Source of the DNA: Acuticoccus sediminis
Lineage (GTDB): Bacteria > Pseudomonadota > Alphaproteobacteria > Rhizobiales > Amorphaceae
DNA: 64,000 nucleotides
Reading direction: 5' to 3'
Assembly: GCF_003258595.1 (NCBI RefSeq)
Contig: NZ_QHHQ01000003.1
Span: 744,001 to 808,000, forward strand
In this document: positions 37,139 through 46,452 of the stretch, one piece after another
How positions within the stretch are numbered: the first letter of the stretch is position 1
Layout: the number at the start of each line of letters is the position of its first letter
Made by a program: the position numbers and the translations under genes
Notes under the pieces: generated by a model
The model's database searches: none
What the model was told of the DNA's origin: nothing
Seen by the model: only the letters and a program-made list of their open reading frames with translations

Positions 37139-39067
37139 TCAACTGCCGGCAGCGACACGCCGGGCCTGCTCCAGACCGGCGGTCAGCGCTTCGACGATCT
37201 CGTCGGTCGCACCGTGGCGGCGGAAGTAGGCCGCGGGGTCGCGTATGAGCGGGCCGTATCCGGCCATCTTGGCGAGCGCCTCGCGGGCGATGTCCGGCTC
37301 GCCGAGTTCACCCGCGGCGATGGCGACGAGCGCCTCGCTGATCCCGATCCCATCCGCCACGGAGCCCTGCGAGATCTCCAGCATTTCCTGGTAGCGCCCG
37401 TTCATGAAGTGATCGATCGAGATGAGGTGGTTGTACCAGACCGGCGGATCGACGCTTCGCGCGATCGCGCGCTCCAGCAGCGGAATGCCCTCGTCGAACC
37501 GCCCGCGCACGGCGAGCCGCCATCCCAGCTGAGCCAGCGCGTCCGGGTCCGAGGGATTGAGCGCGACCGCCTCGCGCGACAGCCGCTCCCCTTCCGCGTA
37601 CCGGCCCATGTAGTGGTTGATCGAGCCGAGCGCCTTGAGCGCGAGGACGTTGTGCGGGTCGAGCGCGACCGCCTTCGAGGCCGCCGTGTACGCCCTCTCG
37701 TAGGCCTCGGCCTGCGGCAGACCCTTCAGGAACTCGAACCGGCCGGCATCGAGGTAGAGCCAGCCCAGCATGGCAAGGGCATCCGGGTAGTCGGGATCGC
37801 GCTGCACCGCGGCCTGGAGGCACGAGAAGACCGGCGGGAATGCCTTGTTCGAGAAGCTGCGGCGATAGATGTACGCCCGCAGGACGCAGACATAGCTCGC
37901 CATGCTGGCGTCGAACTGCGTGGCCGCCAGCCGGTTCCCGACGTCGCGGCTGACGACGCCGTAGGGCTGCGCGAGGACGCTGGCGATCTCGCCGGCGAGG
38001 TCGCGCTGCAGGTCCATCAGCGCGGCGGGGACCAGCGGGCGATCGTAGCTCGCGGACCAGATGACCTGACCGGTCCGCGCATCGTAGAGCTGCACCCCGA
38101 TGCGCGCCGTCTCGCCCTCGACACCGACGGTGCCGCTGATGACGTACGCCACCCCGAGGTCGCGCCCCGCCTGGACGAGGGCGCCGTGGCCGCCGTCGAC
38201 GTCGACGCTGACCGGCCGCATGTAGACCCGCAGGCTCGGGAAGCGCATCAGGTGATCGATCAGCTCCTGGCTGATCCCAGCGGCGAGGAACGGCCCGTCC
38301 TGTGCGCCTCCGAGCGAACGGAACGGAAGGACGACCACCGCCGGCTCGCCGACCCCGGCGCTCGCCTCGGTCCGCGCCGTCTCCTGCCACAGCGACCAGA
38401 CGGCAACCGTCAGCACGGCGAGAACACACAGGCCGATCAGGGACGCGGCGACCGCGCCGGCCATGATGGCGACCGGGTAGCGCCGGCCCCCGTCCCTGCG
38501 CCGGACCGGTAGAGGCGCCTCGGGCGGCACCTCCGGCGGGGTGTCCGGCTCGTCAACCTCGTCGGCCCGCGGCGCGGCGGCGGACGCCTCGTCCGGCTGG
38601 GGCTCCCCCTCGGGCTCCGGCTCGACCGCCACCGGCACGGGATCCGGGCGCGCGGCCCCCGCCTGCCACTCGAAGGTCGGAACGTAGCCGCCCTTCGGGA
38701 TCGAGATGCGCAGCGGGTCGGAGCGCCCGGCATCCACGTAGTAGCTGTCGAGGTCGCGTCGGAGGCGGCGGGCCTCCAGGCGCACCACCGGGTCGGCGCT
38801 GTTGTCGAAGGTTTCGTCGCGGCCGAACACCGAGACGGCGATTCCATAGCCCTTGAGGCGTTCGGTCCGCCCCTCCAGCGTCTCCTCCACGACATATTGG
38901 AGGAAGGCGCGGCGGCGATCGCTGGTATCGAAATGCGGGCTCGAAAGCAGTCGCGCGAGAGCGTCCCGAACATCGCCCTCGGACGGCGGGGAACGGTCCC
39001 CGGCCGGTCGTATTGCGCTGGAAACGGTCCGCATGGCCACCCTGGTCTTGCTCAGCCGGCGAGCCAT
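37139..39067 (-). CDS. TolB-like/TPR regulatory membrane protein
   Basis: About 642 residues (an ATG at 39034 with AGGGTGG upstream is an alternative start). The N-terminal domain contains FLQYVVEETLEGRTERLKGY and VRLEARRLRRDLDSYY, a block common at the N-terminus of rhizobial adenylate-cyclase-like TPR proteins. A Pro/Glu linker, one membrane helix (VAASLIGLCVLAVLTVAVW), a TolB N-terminal-like domain (VVVLPFRSLGGAQDGPFLAAG) and several TPRs follow. Likely a signalling or regulatory protein for the divergent sulfatase genes (inference from position). Confidence 0.8.
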   Translation of the reverse strand: MARRLSKTRVAMRTVSSAIRPAGDRSPPSEGDVRDALARLLSSPHFDTSDRRRAFLQYVVEETLEGRTERLKGYGIAVSVFGRDETFDNSADPVVRLEARRLRRDLDSYYVDAGRSDPLRISIPKGGYVPTFEWQAGAARPDPVPVAVEPEPEGEPQPDEASAAAPRADEVDEPDTPPEVPPEAPLPVRRRDGGRRYPVAIMAGAVAASLIGLCVLAVLTVAVWSLWQETARTEASAGVGEPAVVVLPFRSLGGAQDGPFLAAGISQELIDHLMRFPSLRVYMRPVSVDVDGGHGALVQAGRDLGVAYVISGTVGVEGETARIGVQLYDARTGQVIWSASYDRPLVPAALMDLQRDLAGEIASVLAQPYGVVSRDVGNRLAATQFDASMASYVCVLRAYIYRRSFSNKAFPPVFSCLQAAVQRDPDYPDALAMLGWLYLDAGRFEFLKGLPQAEAYERAYTAASKAVALDPHNVLALKALGSINHYMGRYAEGERLSREAVALNPSDPDALAQLGWRLAVRGRFDEGIPLLERAIARSVDPPVWYNHLISIDHFMNGRYQEMLEISQGSVADGIGISEALVAIAAGELGEPDIAREALAKMAGYGPLIRDPAAYFRRHGATDEIVEALTAGLEQARRVAAGS

Positions 39068-39155
39068 GCCGCCCGCTAGGTCGGCATCCTATACCATCCA
39101 GCGAAATACTCCCAAGAGTAATCGCACACCCGAGTCATACCCCGCGCTGCGGGGG

Positions 39156-39173
39156 GTACGAACATGTTCGTAC
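39156..39173. promoter_or_regulatory. 18-bp perfect palindrome, probable operator
   Basis: GTACGAACATGTTCGTAC is a perfect 18-bp palindrome in the 206-nt divergent spacer between the TolB/TPR gene and the small-protein/sulfatase unit. It has the size and symmetry of a homodimer binding site. Its core GAAC-AT-GTTC is shorter-spaced than the Gram-positive LexA box, so LexA is not supported. Confidence 0.65.
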
Positions 39174-39273
39174 TGCGTGCGGCGCGCGCGACGGTGCCAC
39201 ACTCCCGCACGACCGCTGTCTTTTGGGTGCCTGAATGTAGCGTCCGTCTGGGTCCCGGGAGGGGAATGGAAAC

Positions 39274-39507
39274 ATGCCCGATAGGATCTCGTCCATCGTC
39301 GCACGATTGCCCGAGTTCGAATTCGAGCTTCACCGGCGCTGCAGCCACGACCCCGATTTTCGCGCGGTCTGCGCGGACTACGAGGAGGCGGCTGCGGCGC
39401 GACGGCACTGGGAAAGAGTGCCCGGCGGAGAGCTGAGGGCGGCAGAGTACCTGCACTTCCTCGCCGAGCTCGAGTCCGAAATCCGCTCGCACCTCGGACC
39501 CGTCTGA
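39274..39507 (+). CDS. Small hypothetical protein upstream of sulfatase
   Basis: 77 residues, acidic and helical: ISSIVARLPEFEFELHRRCS, then AEYLHFLAELESEIRSHLG. A purine-rich GGGAGGGGAA precedes the start. It lies 80 nt upstream of the sulfatase on the same strand and probably shares its transcript. No named domain. Confidence 0.65.
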   Translation: MPDRISSIVARLPEFEFELHRRCSHDPDFRAVCADYEEAAAARRHWERVPGGELRAAEYLHFLAELESEIRSHLGPV

Positions 39508-39587
39508 CCGTTCGAACACCCATGGACCGCACCGGGCGCCGTTGCCGTGTACCGGCAGACGGCGAACTACCCTGCAAGGAGGAAAGT

Positions 39588-41285
39588 ATGACCGACACCC
39601 GCAGACCGGGGCAGCCCAATCCCTGGGTTGGCAGAATGCGCATGGCGATGCTGGCGCTCGGCGCCACGTCGCTCGGCGCCGTCCCCGCGCTGGCGCAGGC
39701 GACGACGCCGGCCGCAACCCCGTCCAAGCCGAACATCCTGCTGATCGTCTCCGACGACACCGGCTGGGGTGACCTCGGTCCCTACCTCGGCGGTGCGGCG
39801 CGCGGCATGCCGACGCCGAACTTCGACAAGCTCGCCTCGGAGGGGATGTTCTTCACGAATTTCTACGGCCAGCCGAGCTGCACGCCGGGCCGCGCCGCCA
39901 TCCAGACCGGCCGCATCCCGAACCGGTCGGGCATGACGACGGTGGCGTTCCAGGGCCAGGGCGGCGGCCTGCCCCATGCGGAATGGACGCTCGGCTCCGT
40001 CCTGAAGGAGGCCGGCTACAAGACCTACTTCACCGGCAAGTGGCACCTCGGCGAGTCGGACTATGCGCTGCCGAACGCGCAGGGCTATGACGTCATGAAG
40101 TACGCCTTCCTCTACCACCTCAACGCCTACACCTACACCGATCCGAAGTGGCACGCCGGGATGAGCCCGGAGCTGCGGGAGATGTTCCAGAAGGTGACCA
40201 AGGGCGCCCTCTCCGGCACCGCCGGCGGTGAGGTGAAGGAAGACTTCAAGGTCAACGGCGAGTACGTCGACACGCCGGACCAGGGCGTCGTCGGCATCCC
40301 CTTCCTCGACAAGTACGTCGAGGCCGCGGCCGTCGAGTTCCTCGAGGACGCCGCCAAGACGCCGGACACGCCGTTCTTCATCAACGTCAACTTCATGAAG
40401 AACCACCAGCCGAACCTCCCCGCGCCGGAGTTCGAGGGCAAGTCGATCTCGAAGTCGAAGTACGCGGACTCGGTCGTCGAGCTCGACACGCGGGTCGGCA
40501 ATGTGCTGAGCAAGCTCGACGAGCTCGGCCTCGCGGACAACACCGTCGTCTTCTTCACCGTCGACAACGGGGCCTGGCAGGACGTCTATCCCGACGCCGG
40601 CTACACGCCGTTCCGCGGCACCAAGGGCACGGTGCGTGAGGGCGGCAGCCGCGTTCCGTCGATGGTCCGCTGGCCCGGCAAGGTCGCTCCCGGCTCGAAG
40701 AGCGACGAGATCGTCGGCGGCCTCGACCTGATGGCGACCTTCGCCGCGGTCGCTGGGACGGATCTTCCGAAGACCGACCGCGAGGGCGCGCCGATCATCT
40801 TCGACAGCCTCGACATGATCCCGGTCTGGACCGGCGAAGGGGCGCCCAACCGCCACGAGTGGTTCTACTTTACCGAGGACGAGCTCAGCCCCGGCGCGGT
40901 GCGGGTCGGCAAGTTCAAGTATGCCTTCAACCTGCGCGGCGACGACGGTGCGATGACCGGCGGCCTGTCGGTCGACACCAACCTCGGCTGGAAGGGCGCG
41001 GAAAGCTATGTCGCGACGGTCCCGCAGGTGTTCGACCTGCTGCAGGATCCGCAGGAGCGCTACGACGTCTTCATGACGACGTTCACCGAGAGCACGTGGT
41101 CCCTCCCCGCCGTCAACGACGCGGTGAGCAAGAAGATGAAGACCTACGTCGAGTATCCGCCCCGCAAGCTGCAGAGCGAGGGCTACTCGGGTCCGCTCAC
41201 GCTGACGCAGTACGAGCGGTTCCAGTGGGCGCGCGAGCAGCTCAACAAGGACGGCATCTCGATCGGCATGCCGAGCGGCAACTGA
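39588..41285 (+). CDS. Secreted arylsulfatase
   Basis: 565 residues. A signal peptide (ending VPALAQ) is followed by the sulfatase N-terminal block NILLIVSDDTGWGDLG with metal-binding Asp56/Asp57. The signature CTPGRAA has Cys98, to be converted to formylglycine. TGKWHLGE and a second metal/substrate region (TVDNGAWQDVYPDAG) are present. AAGGAGG lies 7 nt before ATG 39588. Maturation needs an anaerobic or formylglycine-type sulfatase-activating enzyme, not present here. Likely scavenges sulfate from organic esters in the periplasm. Confidence 0.93.
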   Translation: MTDTRRPGQPNPWVGRMRMAMLALGATSLGAVPALAQATTPAATPSKPNILLIVSDDTGWGDLGPYLGGAARGMPTPNFDKLASEGMFFTNFYGQPSCTPGRAAIQTGRIPNRSGMTTVAFQGQGGGLPHAEWTLGSVLKEAGYKTYFTGKWHLGESDYALPNAQGYDVMKYAFLYHLNAYTYTDPKWHAGMSPELREMFQKVTKGALSGTAGGEVKEDFKVNGEYVDTPDQGVVGIPFLDKYVEAAAVEFLEDAAKTPDTPFFINVNFMKNHQPNLPAPEFEGKSISKSKYADSVVELDTRVGNVLSKLDELGLADNTVVFFTVDNGAWQDVYPDAGYTPFRGTKGTVREGGSRVPSMVRWPGKVAPGSKSDEIVGGLDLMATFAAVAGTDLPKTDREGAPIIFDSLDMIPVWTGEGAPNRHEWFYFTEDELSPGAVRVGKFKYAFNLRGDDGAMTGGLSVDTNLGWKGAESYVATVPQVFDLLQDPQERYDVFMTTFTESTWSLPAVNDAVSKKMKTYVEYPPRKLQSEGYSGPLTLTQYERFQWAREQLNKDGISIGMPSGN

Positions 41286-41396
41286 TCGGGCCCACGCCCG
41301 TCACGGCAACACCGACCGGGCCCCGCGGGGCCCGGTCTCGTCATTTCGGGGGCGCCGGCCGGAGAGTGTCACGGGGCCCCCCTAGAGGTTGGGCTC

Positions 41397-41852
41397 TCAG
41401 TCGAGGTCGCGGCGCATCGTGGCCATGCCGGAGCGCCGCGACAGCTCCTCGTAGCCGGCGCTCTGGTAGACGCTCAGCGCCGGGGCGTTGTCCGTCTCCA
41501 CCTTCAGGCTCAGGGAGCGGGCGCCCAGCCGGCGCGCCATGTCCTCGGCCATCGCGGTGACCGCGTGTCCGGCGCCGCCGCGCATCTCCGGCGCGATGTA
41601 GACGTAGGTGAGATGGCGCACCTCGGGGCCGACCCCGACGCGCAGCGCGAAGAAGCCGACCTCCTGGCCCGCCTCGTCCAGCACGTAGAAGGAAGCGTCG
41701 TCGGGCTCGGCGAGCCACTTCTCCATCCACTCCAGCGGATCGAACGGGTGCTTCGCGCTCGGATTGACGAGCGAGAGATCGGCCGCGTCGGTCAGGAGCG
41801 ACGACAGCGGCTCGAGGTCGAGGGGATCGTTGGGACGAAGGGACAGCGTCAC
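41397..41852 (-). CDS. GNAT-family N-acetyltransferase
   Basis: 151 residues from GTG 41852 (GAGG 7 nt upstream). Acetyl-CoA-binding motif A is YVYIAPEMRGGAGHAVTAMAEDMA (R/Q-x-x-G-x-G/A as RGGAGH). The C-terminal DNAPALSVYQSAGYEE is the typical GNAT end. Substrate unknown. Open frame continues upstream to 41954 but without a start site. Confidence 0.85.
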   Translation of the reverse strand: MTLSLRPNDPLDLEPLSSLLTDAADLSLVNPSAKHPFDPLEWMEKWLAEPDDASFYVLDEAGQEVGFFALRVGVGPEVRHLTYVYIAPEMRGGAGHAVTAMAEDMARRLGARSLSLKVETDNAPALSVYQSAGYEELSRRSGMATMRRDLD

Positions 41853-42456
41853 GTCGGGGCCTCGTGCGTTGGGGCTTTTTGGCTTTGGCGTGTGTGCGCC
41901 GCGCCTCGCACGGGACGCCCGGCCTTCGCAACAGGCGACCGCGAAGAACATCACCGATCCGGTCCGATATGTGGAAAGGCCGGTGCGCCGGCGCGCCAGC
42001 CGGCGGCGTACGGTGCGGGGCGCGCGTGCCGGCGGCGGGTCGAGGGCGCGGGTTCCGGCGCTTTACCGCTTACGGGACTACCGGGCACGACGCCCGGACC
42101 ACCGAGGCGACCGGCGGCAGGCAACCCCGGGCACCAGCGACTCGCGCCGTACAGATGTTCGCGAGCCGTCCCGGCGTCTTGCGTTCGATTGCAGCAGAGC
42201 ATGTTTCGAAGCAGGGACCGCAGGATATCAACTATTATATATCCGCATCGGTCAGGAGCGTGCTGGATCCGTCAAACAGCTGATTCCATCTGATTTCGCG
42301 CAGCTTATCAGATCCCCAGATCCGCACCGGGCGATCCAGGATGGATCAGAGCGGTTCGAATTGCATTATCGCAACAACTCTCTCTCATAAGTTTGAATTC
42401 TGGAATTCATGAATATGCTACGGATTATGCCACAATTTTGACGACAAGGTATCACA
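41853..42456. other. Gene-free spacer upstream of small RTX gene
   Basis: 604 nt without a supported gene. The last 250 nt (about 42205-42456) are AT-rich compared with the rest of the chromosome part and probably carry the promoter of the following RTX gene. No clear -35/-10 pair chosen. Confidence 0.4.
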
Positions 42457-43371
42457 GTGCCCGACACGATCGACAATCCGACACTATTCCCCACCGATAC
42501 ATTGGACACTCTGCTGACCGCGACCGACGATGACGCGTTGATGCGGGTCAATTACTGGTACCGTACGGCGCCGGCCGTCGCATTGAGCGATGTCACCGCG
42601 TTCGACACGACCGCGAAGACTGTCAATCACTCGCGGGATACGCAGCCCCAGAAGCTGATCGGCACGAACGGGCCGGACGACCTTACCGGCGGGACCGGCA
42701 ACGACACGATCTCCGGGCTCGGGGCGAACGACCTCCTCGACGGGCAGGCCGGCAACGACACCATTCGCGGAGGCGACGGGGCGGACAGCATCGAAGGCGG
42801 GGTCGGCGACGACTACATCCTCGCCGGTGCGGGCGGCGACCACGTCGACGCCGGGCGCGATAACGACACGGTGGCCGGCGAGAGCGGCAACGACAGCCTC
42901 CTCGGCGGCGCGGGCCACGACGTGCTCCATGGCGGCGACGGGAAGGACACCCTCAACGGCGAGCAGAACAACGACACGATCTACGGCGGAGCCGCGGCAG
43001 ACTCGCAATATGGCGGCGGCGGGCGCGATTCCCTTGTCGGCGAGGACGGCAACGACACGCTGCGCGGCGAAGGCGGCGACGACTTCCTGTTCGGCGGCAA
43101 TGGTCTCGACATCCTCGACGGCGGGCGGGGACGCGACGTCATGGTCGGTGGCGACGGTGGCGACATCTTCGTCCTGTCAACCGCGGACGGTCAGTCTCGG
43201 ATCAAGGGGTTCGAACATGACAGCGACAGCTTCATCGTCAGCGGGGTGTCGCACTACTATCAGCTCGACTTCGACGGCAGCGACATCTCGGTCAACGGCG
43301 ACGTAATCGCGGTCGTGGTCGGCTTCGACACGTCGGAGCTGACCAGCGGCGACTTCATTTTCGTCAACTGA
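42457..43371 (+). CDS. Small RTX (hemolysin-type calcium-binding) protein
   Basis: 304 residues, GTG start. After a 65-residue unique N-terminus come about ten GGxGxDxLx-type repeats (LTGGTGNDTISGLGANDLLD through FGGNGLDILDGGRGRDVMVG). The C-terminal part (GDIFVLSTADGQSRIKGFEH, ELTSGDFIFVN) resembles the secretion end of other RTX proteins. No Sec signal; probably type I-secreted. Its stop lies 113 nt from the tRNA-Val fragment that begins the accessory region. Confidence 0.87.
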   Translation: MPDTIDNPTLFPTDTLDTLLTATDDDALMRVNYWYRTAPAVALSDVTAFDTTAKTVNHSRDTQPQKLIGTNGPDDLTGGTGNDTISGLGANDLLDGQAGNDTIRGGDGADSIEGGVGDDYILAGAGGDHVDAGRDNDTVAGESGNDSLLGGAGHDVLHGGDGKDTLNGEQNNDTIYGGAAADSQYGGGGRDSLVGEDGNDTLRGEGGDDFLFGGNGLDILDGGRGRDVMVGGDGGDIFVLSTADGQSRIKGFEHDSDSFIVSGVSHYYQLDFDGSDISVNGDVIAVVVGFDTSELTSGDFIFVN

Positions 43372-43483
43372 AGACCGACCCACCGCACACGGCGTGCCAA
43401 CAACCCCGACCGTCCGGAGTTCGGGGCGAATGGCGCACCGATCCGGATGAATTCCGACAGTCGCAGGGAAGTTGTGGGAAGTA

Positions 43484-43533
43484 TGGTGGGCGCGACTGGG
43501 ATTGAACCAGTGACCTTTCCGGTGTGAACGGAG
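43484..43533 (-). repeat. 3' fragment of tRNA-Val(CAC), attachment-site scar
   Basis: On the minus strand the anticodon arm (CTCCG-TTCACAC-CGGAA), variable loop, T arm (CACTGG-TTCAATC-CCAGTC) and acceptor end GCGCCCACCA of a tRNA-Val with anticodon CAC are present. The D arm and 5' acceptor strand are absent. Such 3' halves are left at the far end of elements that integrate into tRNA genes. From the orientation, the element would extend to higher coordinates, with the intact tRNA at its other end. Confidence 0.8.
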
Positions 43534-44224
43534 GGGCCGTATCGTAACGTATTGATTTTCTGCGTGCAGGTCATTCCGTTTTGAGGCCATTCTGGGCACA
43601 TGTTCGCGCCTTGTGCTCCTGGTCTGGTTCAATTGCACCAGAGGGAATTCCGCAAACTGTGATCACAACGTCGCGTGTTGCGAACCGGAGAGCCTCTCCA
43701 TGGCCAGGGTCCCGCCGTTTCGGACGCGGCAGTCTTTCGGTCTGTCCATGATGAATGACACCGCGCGGACGCTGCTACGGCGGCAGTCATGAACACGCCT
43801 CGCACCATCGCGACGCTGGGCGACCTTCGAGAGCCTGGCCTCACTCCTGCCGATCGATACGCGGGGCAGGCTGAGGGTCGATTTCTGGAGATGGAGCGGC
43901 CGCGGGTCTGCGGGGCGCGTCAAGAACGAGCTTGGTCGTGAGATCGAGCCCTTCGATCAGTGGACGATCCGGCGCGAGAAGGCGTCGAGATCCACGGCGC
44001 GGTAGAGGAAGCCGGCCTAGGGCAAGTGTGTCCGCGAAACCGGGGCAATTCCAGCGGGCCATGATCCGCCGGCGGTGCTAGATCCGGTTGAAGAACCATT
44101 GCCAGGTGCTCCACGAAAAACCAGCTTGCCGCGACCTGCGGCAAGCTGACAGCGCCATACCTGCGCCGGAGTCGATTGAACTAAAGGTCCGGTTCAATCA
44201 TATGCCAGTCAATGGACTGGCCAA
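43534..44224. other. Gene-poor stretch after tRNA-Val fragment
   Basis: 691 nt with no intact gene. Several short open frames on both strands lack starts and domains. The mixed composition suggests eroded mobile DNA, but I could not match any transposase motif. Confidence 0.4.
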
Positions 44225-45691
44225 CTACTGTGTGACCATTCCTGGAGTCGACGTTGCTTTTTTGACCGCCGGTGGCACCCATCGGCCCGTGAGCACATCC
44301 GACTTCGGCGCGTAGAGGCGCATCGTCAGGTTGAACGCGCCGGTCGGCGCCGGCAGCCAGTTTGCCTCCCACTCCTTTGCGGGGCTCTCATTCTGGATAT
44401 ATAGCTCGAGCGACCCGTCCGAGTTCGTCTTGAACGGCATGTAGCTGCTGACCGCGAACCGGTTCAGGCTGTTCGCGACCTGATAACCTTCCGCATCGTA
44501 CAACGTGACCGACCAGAAGGCATTGGCAGGCGGCAACTCACCCTTCTCGAAGTGGATCCGGTACTTATGCGCCCCGTTCAGCGGTTGTCCGTCGGCATCA
44601 ACGAGGTTCAGCGGATAGACCGCATCCGCCACGCGGTTGGCACCGAGACCCTGCTGCGTGACGATGGCGCGCTTCAGGTAGTAGACGCCGTAGACGCCCA
44701 TCGTGTCGGTGTTGATCGACCAGCCGTTCGCCGTCGTCGCCAGCCGAGGCAGCATGTACTGCATCAGCGACTGCGCCCTGGCCGGCGCCTCGCTCACCGC
44801 CTTCTGCACGACGTCGCTCTGCGCGGAAACGTCGTAGCTTTCGCCCACGATGAAACCGATCCGCTCGAGACGCTGCAGAAGCGGTGCGTCGATCAGATGC
44901 GGCGGATTAGTCTTCATCAACTCGGCCGCATAGCTGAAGTAGGCGTCCGCCTTCATGGTGTCGACCTGCTGCTTAGCCGGCGTCTTCATGTCGATGGAGG
45001 AGTCGACGGGAGCATCCGCGGGCTCCGCCGCCGGGTCCCCCCAGGCTGAGAGAGGCACGATCTCGAGGCCCTCCTGGATCTTGTTGACGGCAGCGTAGTC
45101 CGCCTCGCCATCGGTCTTGATGCGGCCGATCACCCACGCGTGCGGCGTCGGCGCGTCGACGCGGATCGTGTCCGCCGGCAGGCCAATCGAATCGAAGCCG
45201 CTCCGGAGCTCCGGCCGCCATGTCTGCGGCGCGACCAGAAGGGTCTGCGCATCGGTTCCGGTGGTACGCCAGCCGGTGGAGGAGAAGACGTCCGTCCACA
45301 TGTCGAGGATCGGCAGTAGGTAGTAGCGGCCACCGGTATCGGGGACGCTGATGACGACAGGCACCTCGGTCAGATCAAGCCACGCGCTCGAATACAGGGT
45401 ATCGAAGTTGAGCCGTACGACGACCTTGTTGTCCGCCGAAGGATAGGCAAGGACATTGCCGAAATGATTGGTCGGCGCGGCATAACCGTCGGGCTTTGGC
45501 ACGTTGGTCATCTGCTTTCGCGTCACGTCCATCGTGATCAGGGGGTAAAAATAGAGATAGGCGTCCTGCGCGTTGGAGGCCGCCTCCTCCGCAGTCACGT
45601 CCTGCGCGCGCAGAGGGCTCGCCGAAAGCGAGACCAGGGCCAGGAGCGCCAAGACACCCAGCCTTCGAGACAAGAATACGATGTTCGCCAT
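44225..45691 (-). CDS. DUF1254/DUF1214 domain secreted protein
   Basis: 488 residues. A signal peptide (ending SPLRAQ) is followed by the DUF1254 part (AYLYFYPLITMDVTRKQMTN, VRLNFDTLYSSAWLDLTEVPVVISVPD) and a C-terminal DUF1214 part (GAHKYRIHFEKGELPPANAFWSVTLYD, LELYIQNESP). These proteins are periplasmic or secreted and of unknown function. GGAGAACTT precedes the ATG. First intact gene inside the presumed island. Confidence 0.9.
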   Translation of the reverse strand: MANIVFLSRRLGVLALLALVSLSASPLRAQDVTAEEAASNAQDAYLYFYPLITMDVTRKQMTNVPKPDGYAAPTNHFGNVLAYPSADNKVVVRLNFDTLYSSAWLDLTEVPVVISVPDTGGRYYLLPILDMWTDVFSSTGWRTTGTDAQTLLVAPQTWRPELRSGFDSIGLPADTIRVDAPTPHAWVIGRIKTDGEADYAAVNKIQEGLEIVPLSAWGDPAAEPADAPVDSSIDMKTPAKQQVDTMKADAYFSYAAELMKTNPPHLIDAPLLQRLERIGFIVGESYDVSAQSDVVQKAVSEAPARAQSLMQYMLPRLATTANGWSINTDTMGVYGVYYLKRAIVTQQGLGANRVADAVYPLNLVDADGQPLNGAHKYRIHFEKGELPPANAFWSVTLYDAEGYQVANSLNRFAVSSYMPFKTNSDGSLELYIQNESPAKEWEANWLPAPTGAFNLTMRLYAPKSDVLTGRWVPPAVKKATSTPGMVTQ

Positions 45692-46149
45692 AAGTTCTCC
45701 GAATTTCTTATCGGTTTGTCTTCATGCCAAGCGCTCGGCTAACCCGAACGTAGACTTTGGCAAGGCCTGGAGTGGGCCCACGGATTATTCGTCGAAACCA
45801 TGTCACGGTAAAGTCCGCTTTGCCCGCATCTCGAACAAGCGCCTTGGTCGGATCTAGGTCCCGCATGCGCTGAAGTGCGGACATCGGCATGTATGGGTAC
45901 ACGCCCTAGCAAAAGTGTGCTTTTCGGACACAGCGCCTCTCACGGTTAATGTTCGATGAGAGAGAACGTCGGCAGTCAAATATTGGAATTGGAGCAGAAA
46001 TGACCGCTAAGTGCCTGTTAAGGCATGTCATTTCCGAGCTTTAATCAAGGGGTCAATTTGGAGTCGCGCCTCAGAGCAACCGATTGTACGATGTGTTGCC
46101 CGACCCCAATCAAAAATGTCGGCAAACACGAACAATGAACGAGGAAACA
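45692..46149. other. Gene-free spacer
   Basis: 458 nt between two divergent secreted-protein genes. No supported ORF; the 64-codon minus-strand frame at 45708-45902 lacks a ribosome site. Presumably holds both promoters. Confidence 0.4.
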
Positions 46150-46452
46150 ATGCTTTCGTATCACTCTCTAAGCAGTGCAGTGCTCGCTTTCGCAGTATTA
46201 GCGGGCCACATGCCGAGCGCGGCTGCCGCCGATCGGGTCGCCAACCCAATCACTATCGCACAAGCTACTCCGCAAGAGGGCGCCGCTGCCCCTGTAACTC
46301 CCGAGAGCGCGACGGACACTAAGCCACTTCCAGGCGACAATCCAGAAGAGGGCGCTGCCGATAAAGTGACACCTGAGAGCGCTATGGATACGAAGCCGCT
46401 ACCCGGCAATGAGCCGGAAGAAGGCGCGGCGGCCCCAGCGAAAACGCAGTAA
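46150..46452 (+). CDS. Small secreted protein with two 27-residue repeats
   Basis: 100 residues from ATG 46150 with GAGGA upstream. Signal peptide ends near PSAAAA. The mature part contains two near-identical units: VTPESATDTKPLPGDNPEEG and VTPESAMDTKPLPGNEPEEG, each followed by AA and a short link, plus a partial third (TPQEGAAAP). Acidic, Pro-rich and probably disordered. No family recognised. Confidence 0.65.
   Translation: MLSYHSLSSAVLAFAVLAGHMPSAAAADRVANPITIAQATPQEGAAAPVTPESATDTKPLPGDNPEEGAADKVTPESAMDTKPLPGNEPEEGAAAPAKTQ

Noticed and set aside
36877..37229. Small frames in the spacer upstream of the TolB/TPR gene's end
   Set aside because: No ribosome site, no domain and competing frames on both strands.
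39156..39173. LexA box
   Set aside because: The palindrome core GAAC-2 nt-GTTC lacks the 4-nt Gram-positive spacing and is not the alphaproteobacterial GTTC-N7-GTTC form.
43629..44144. Transposase remnant after the tRNA-Val fragment
   Set aside because: Several overlapping frames, but none carries a recognisable transposase motif, so only a gene-poor stretch is reported.
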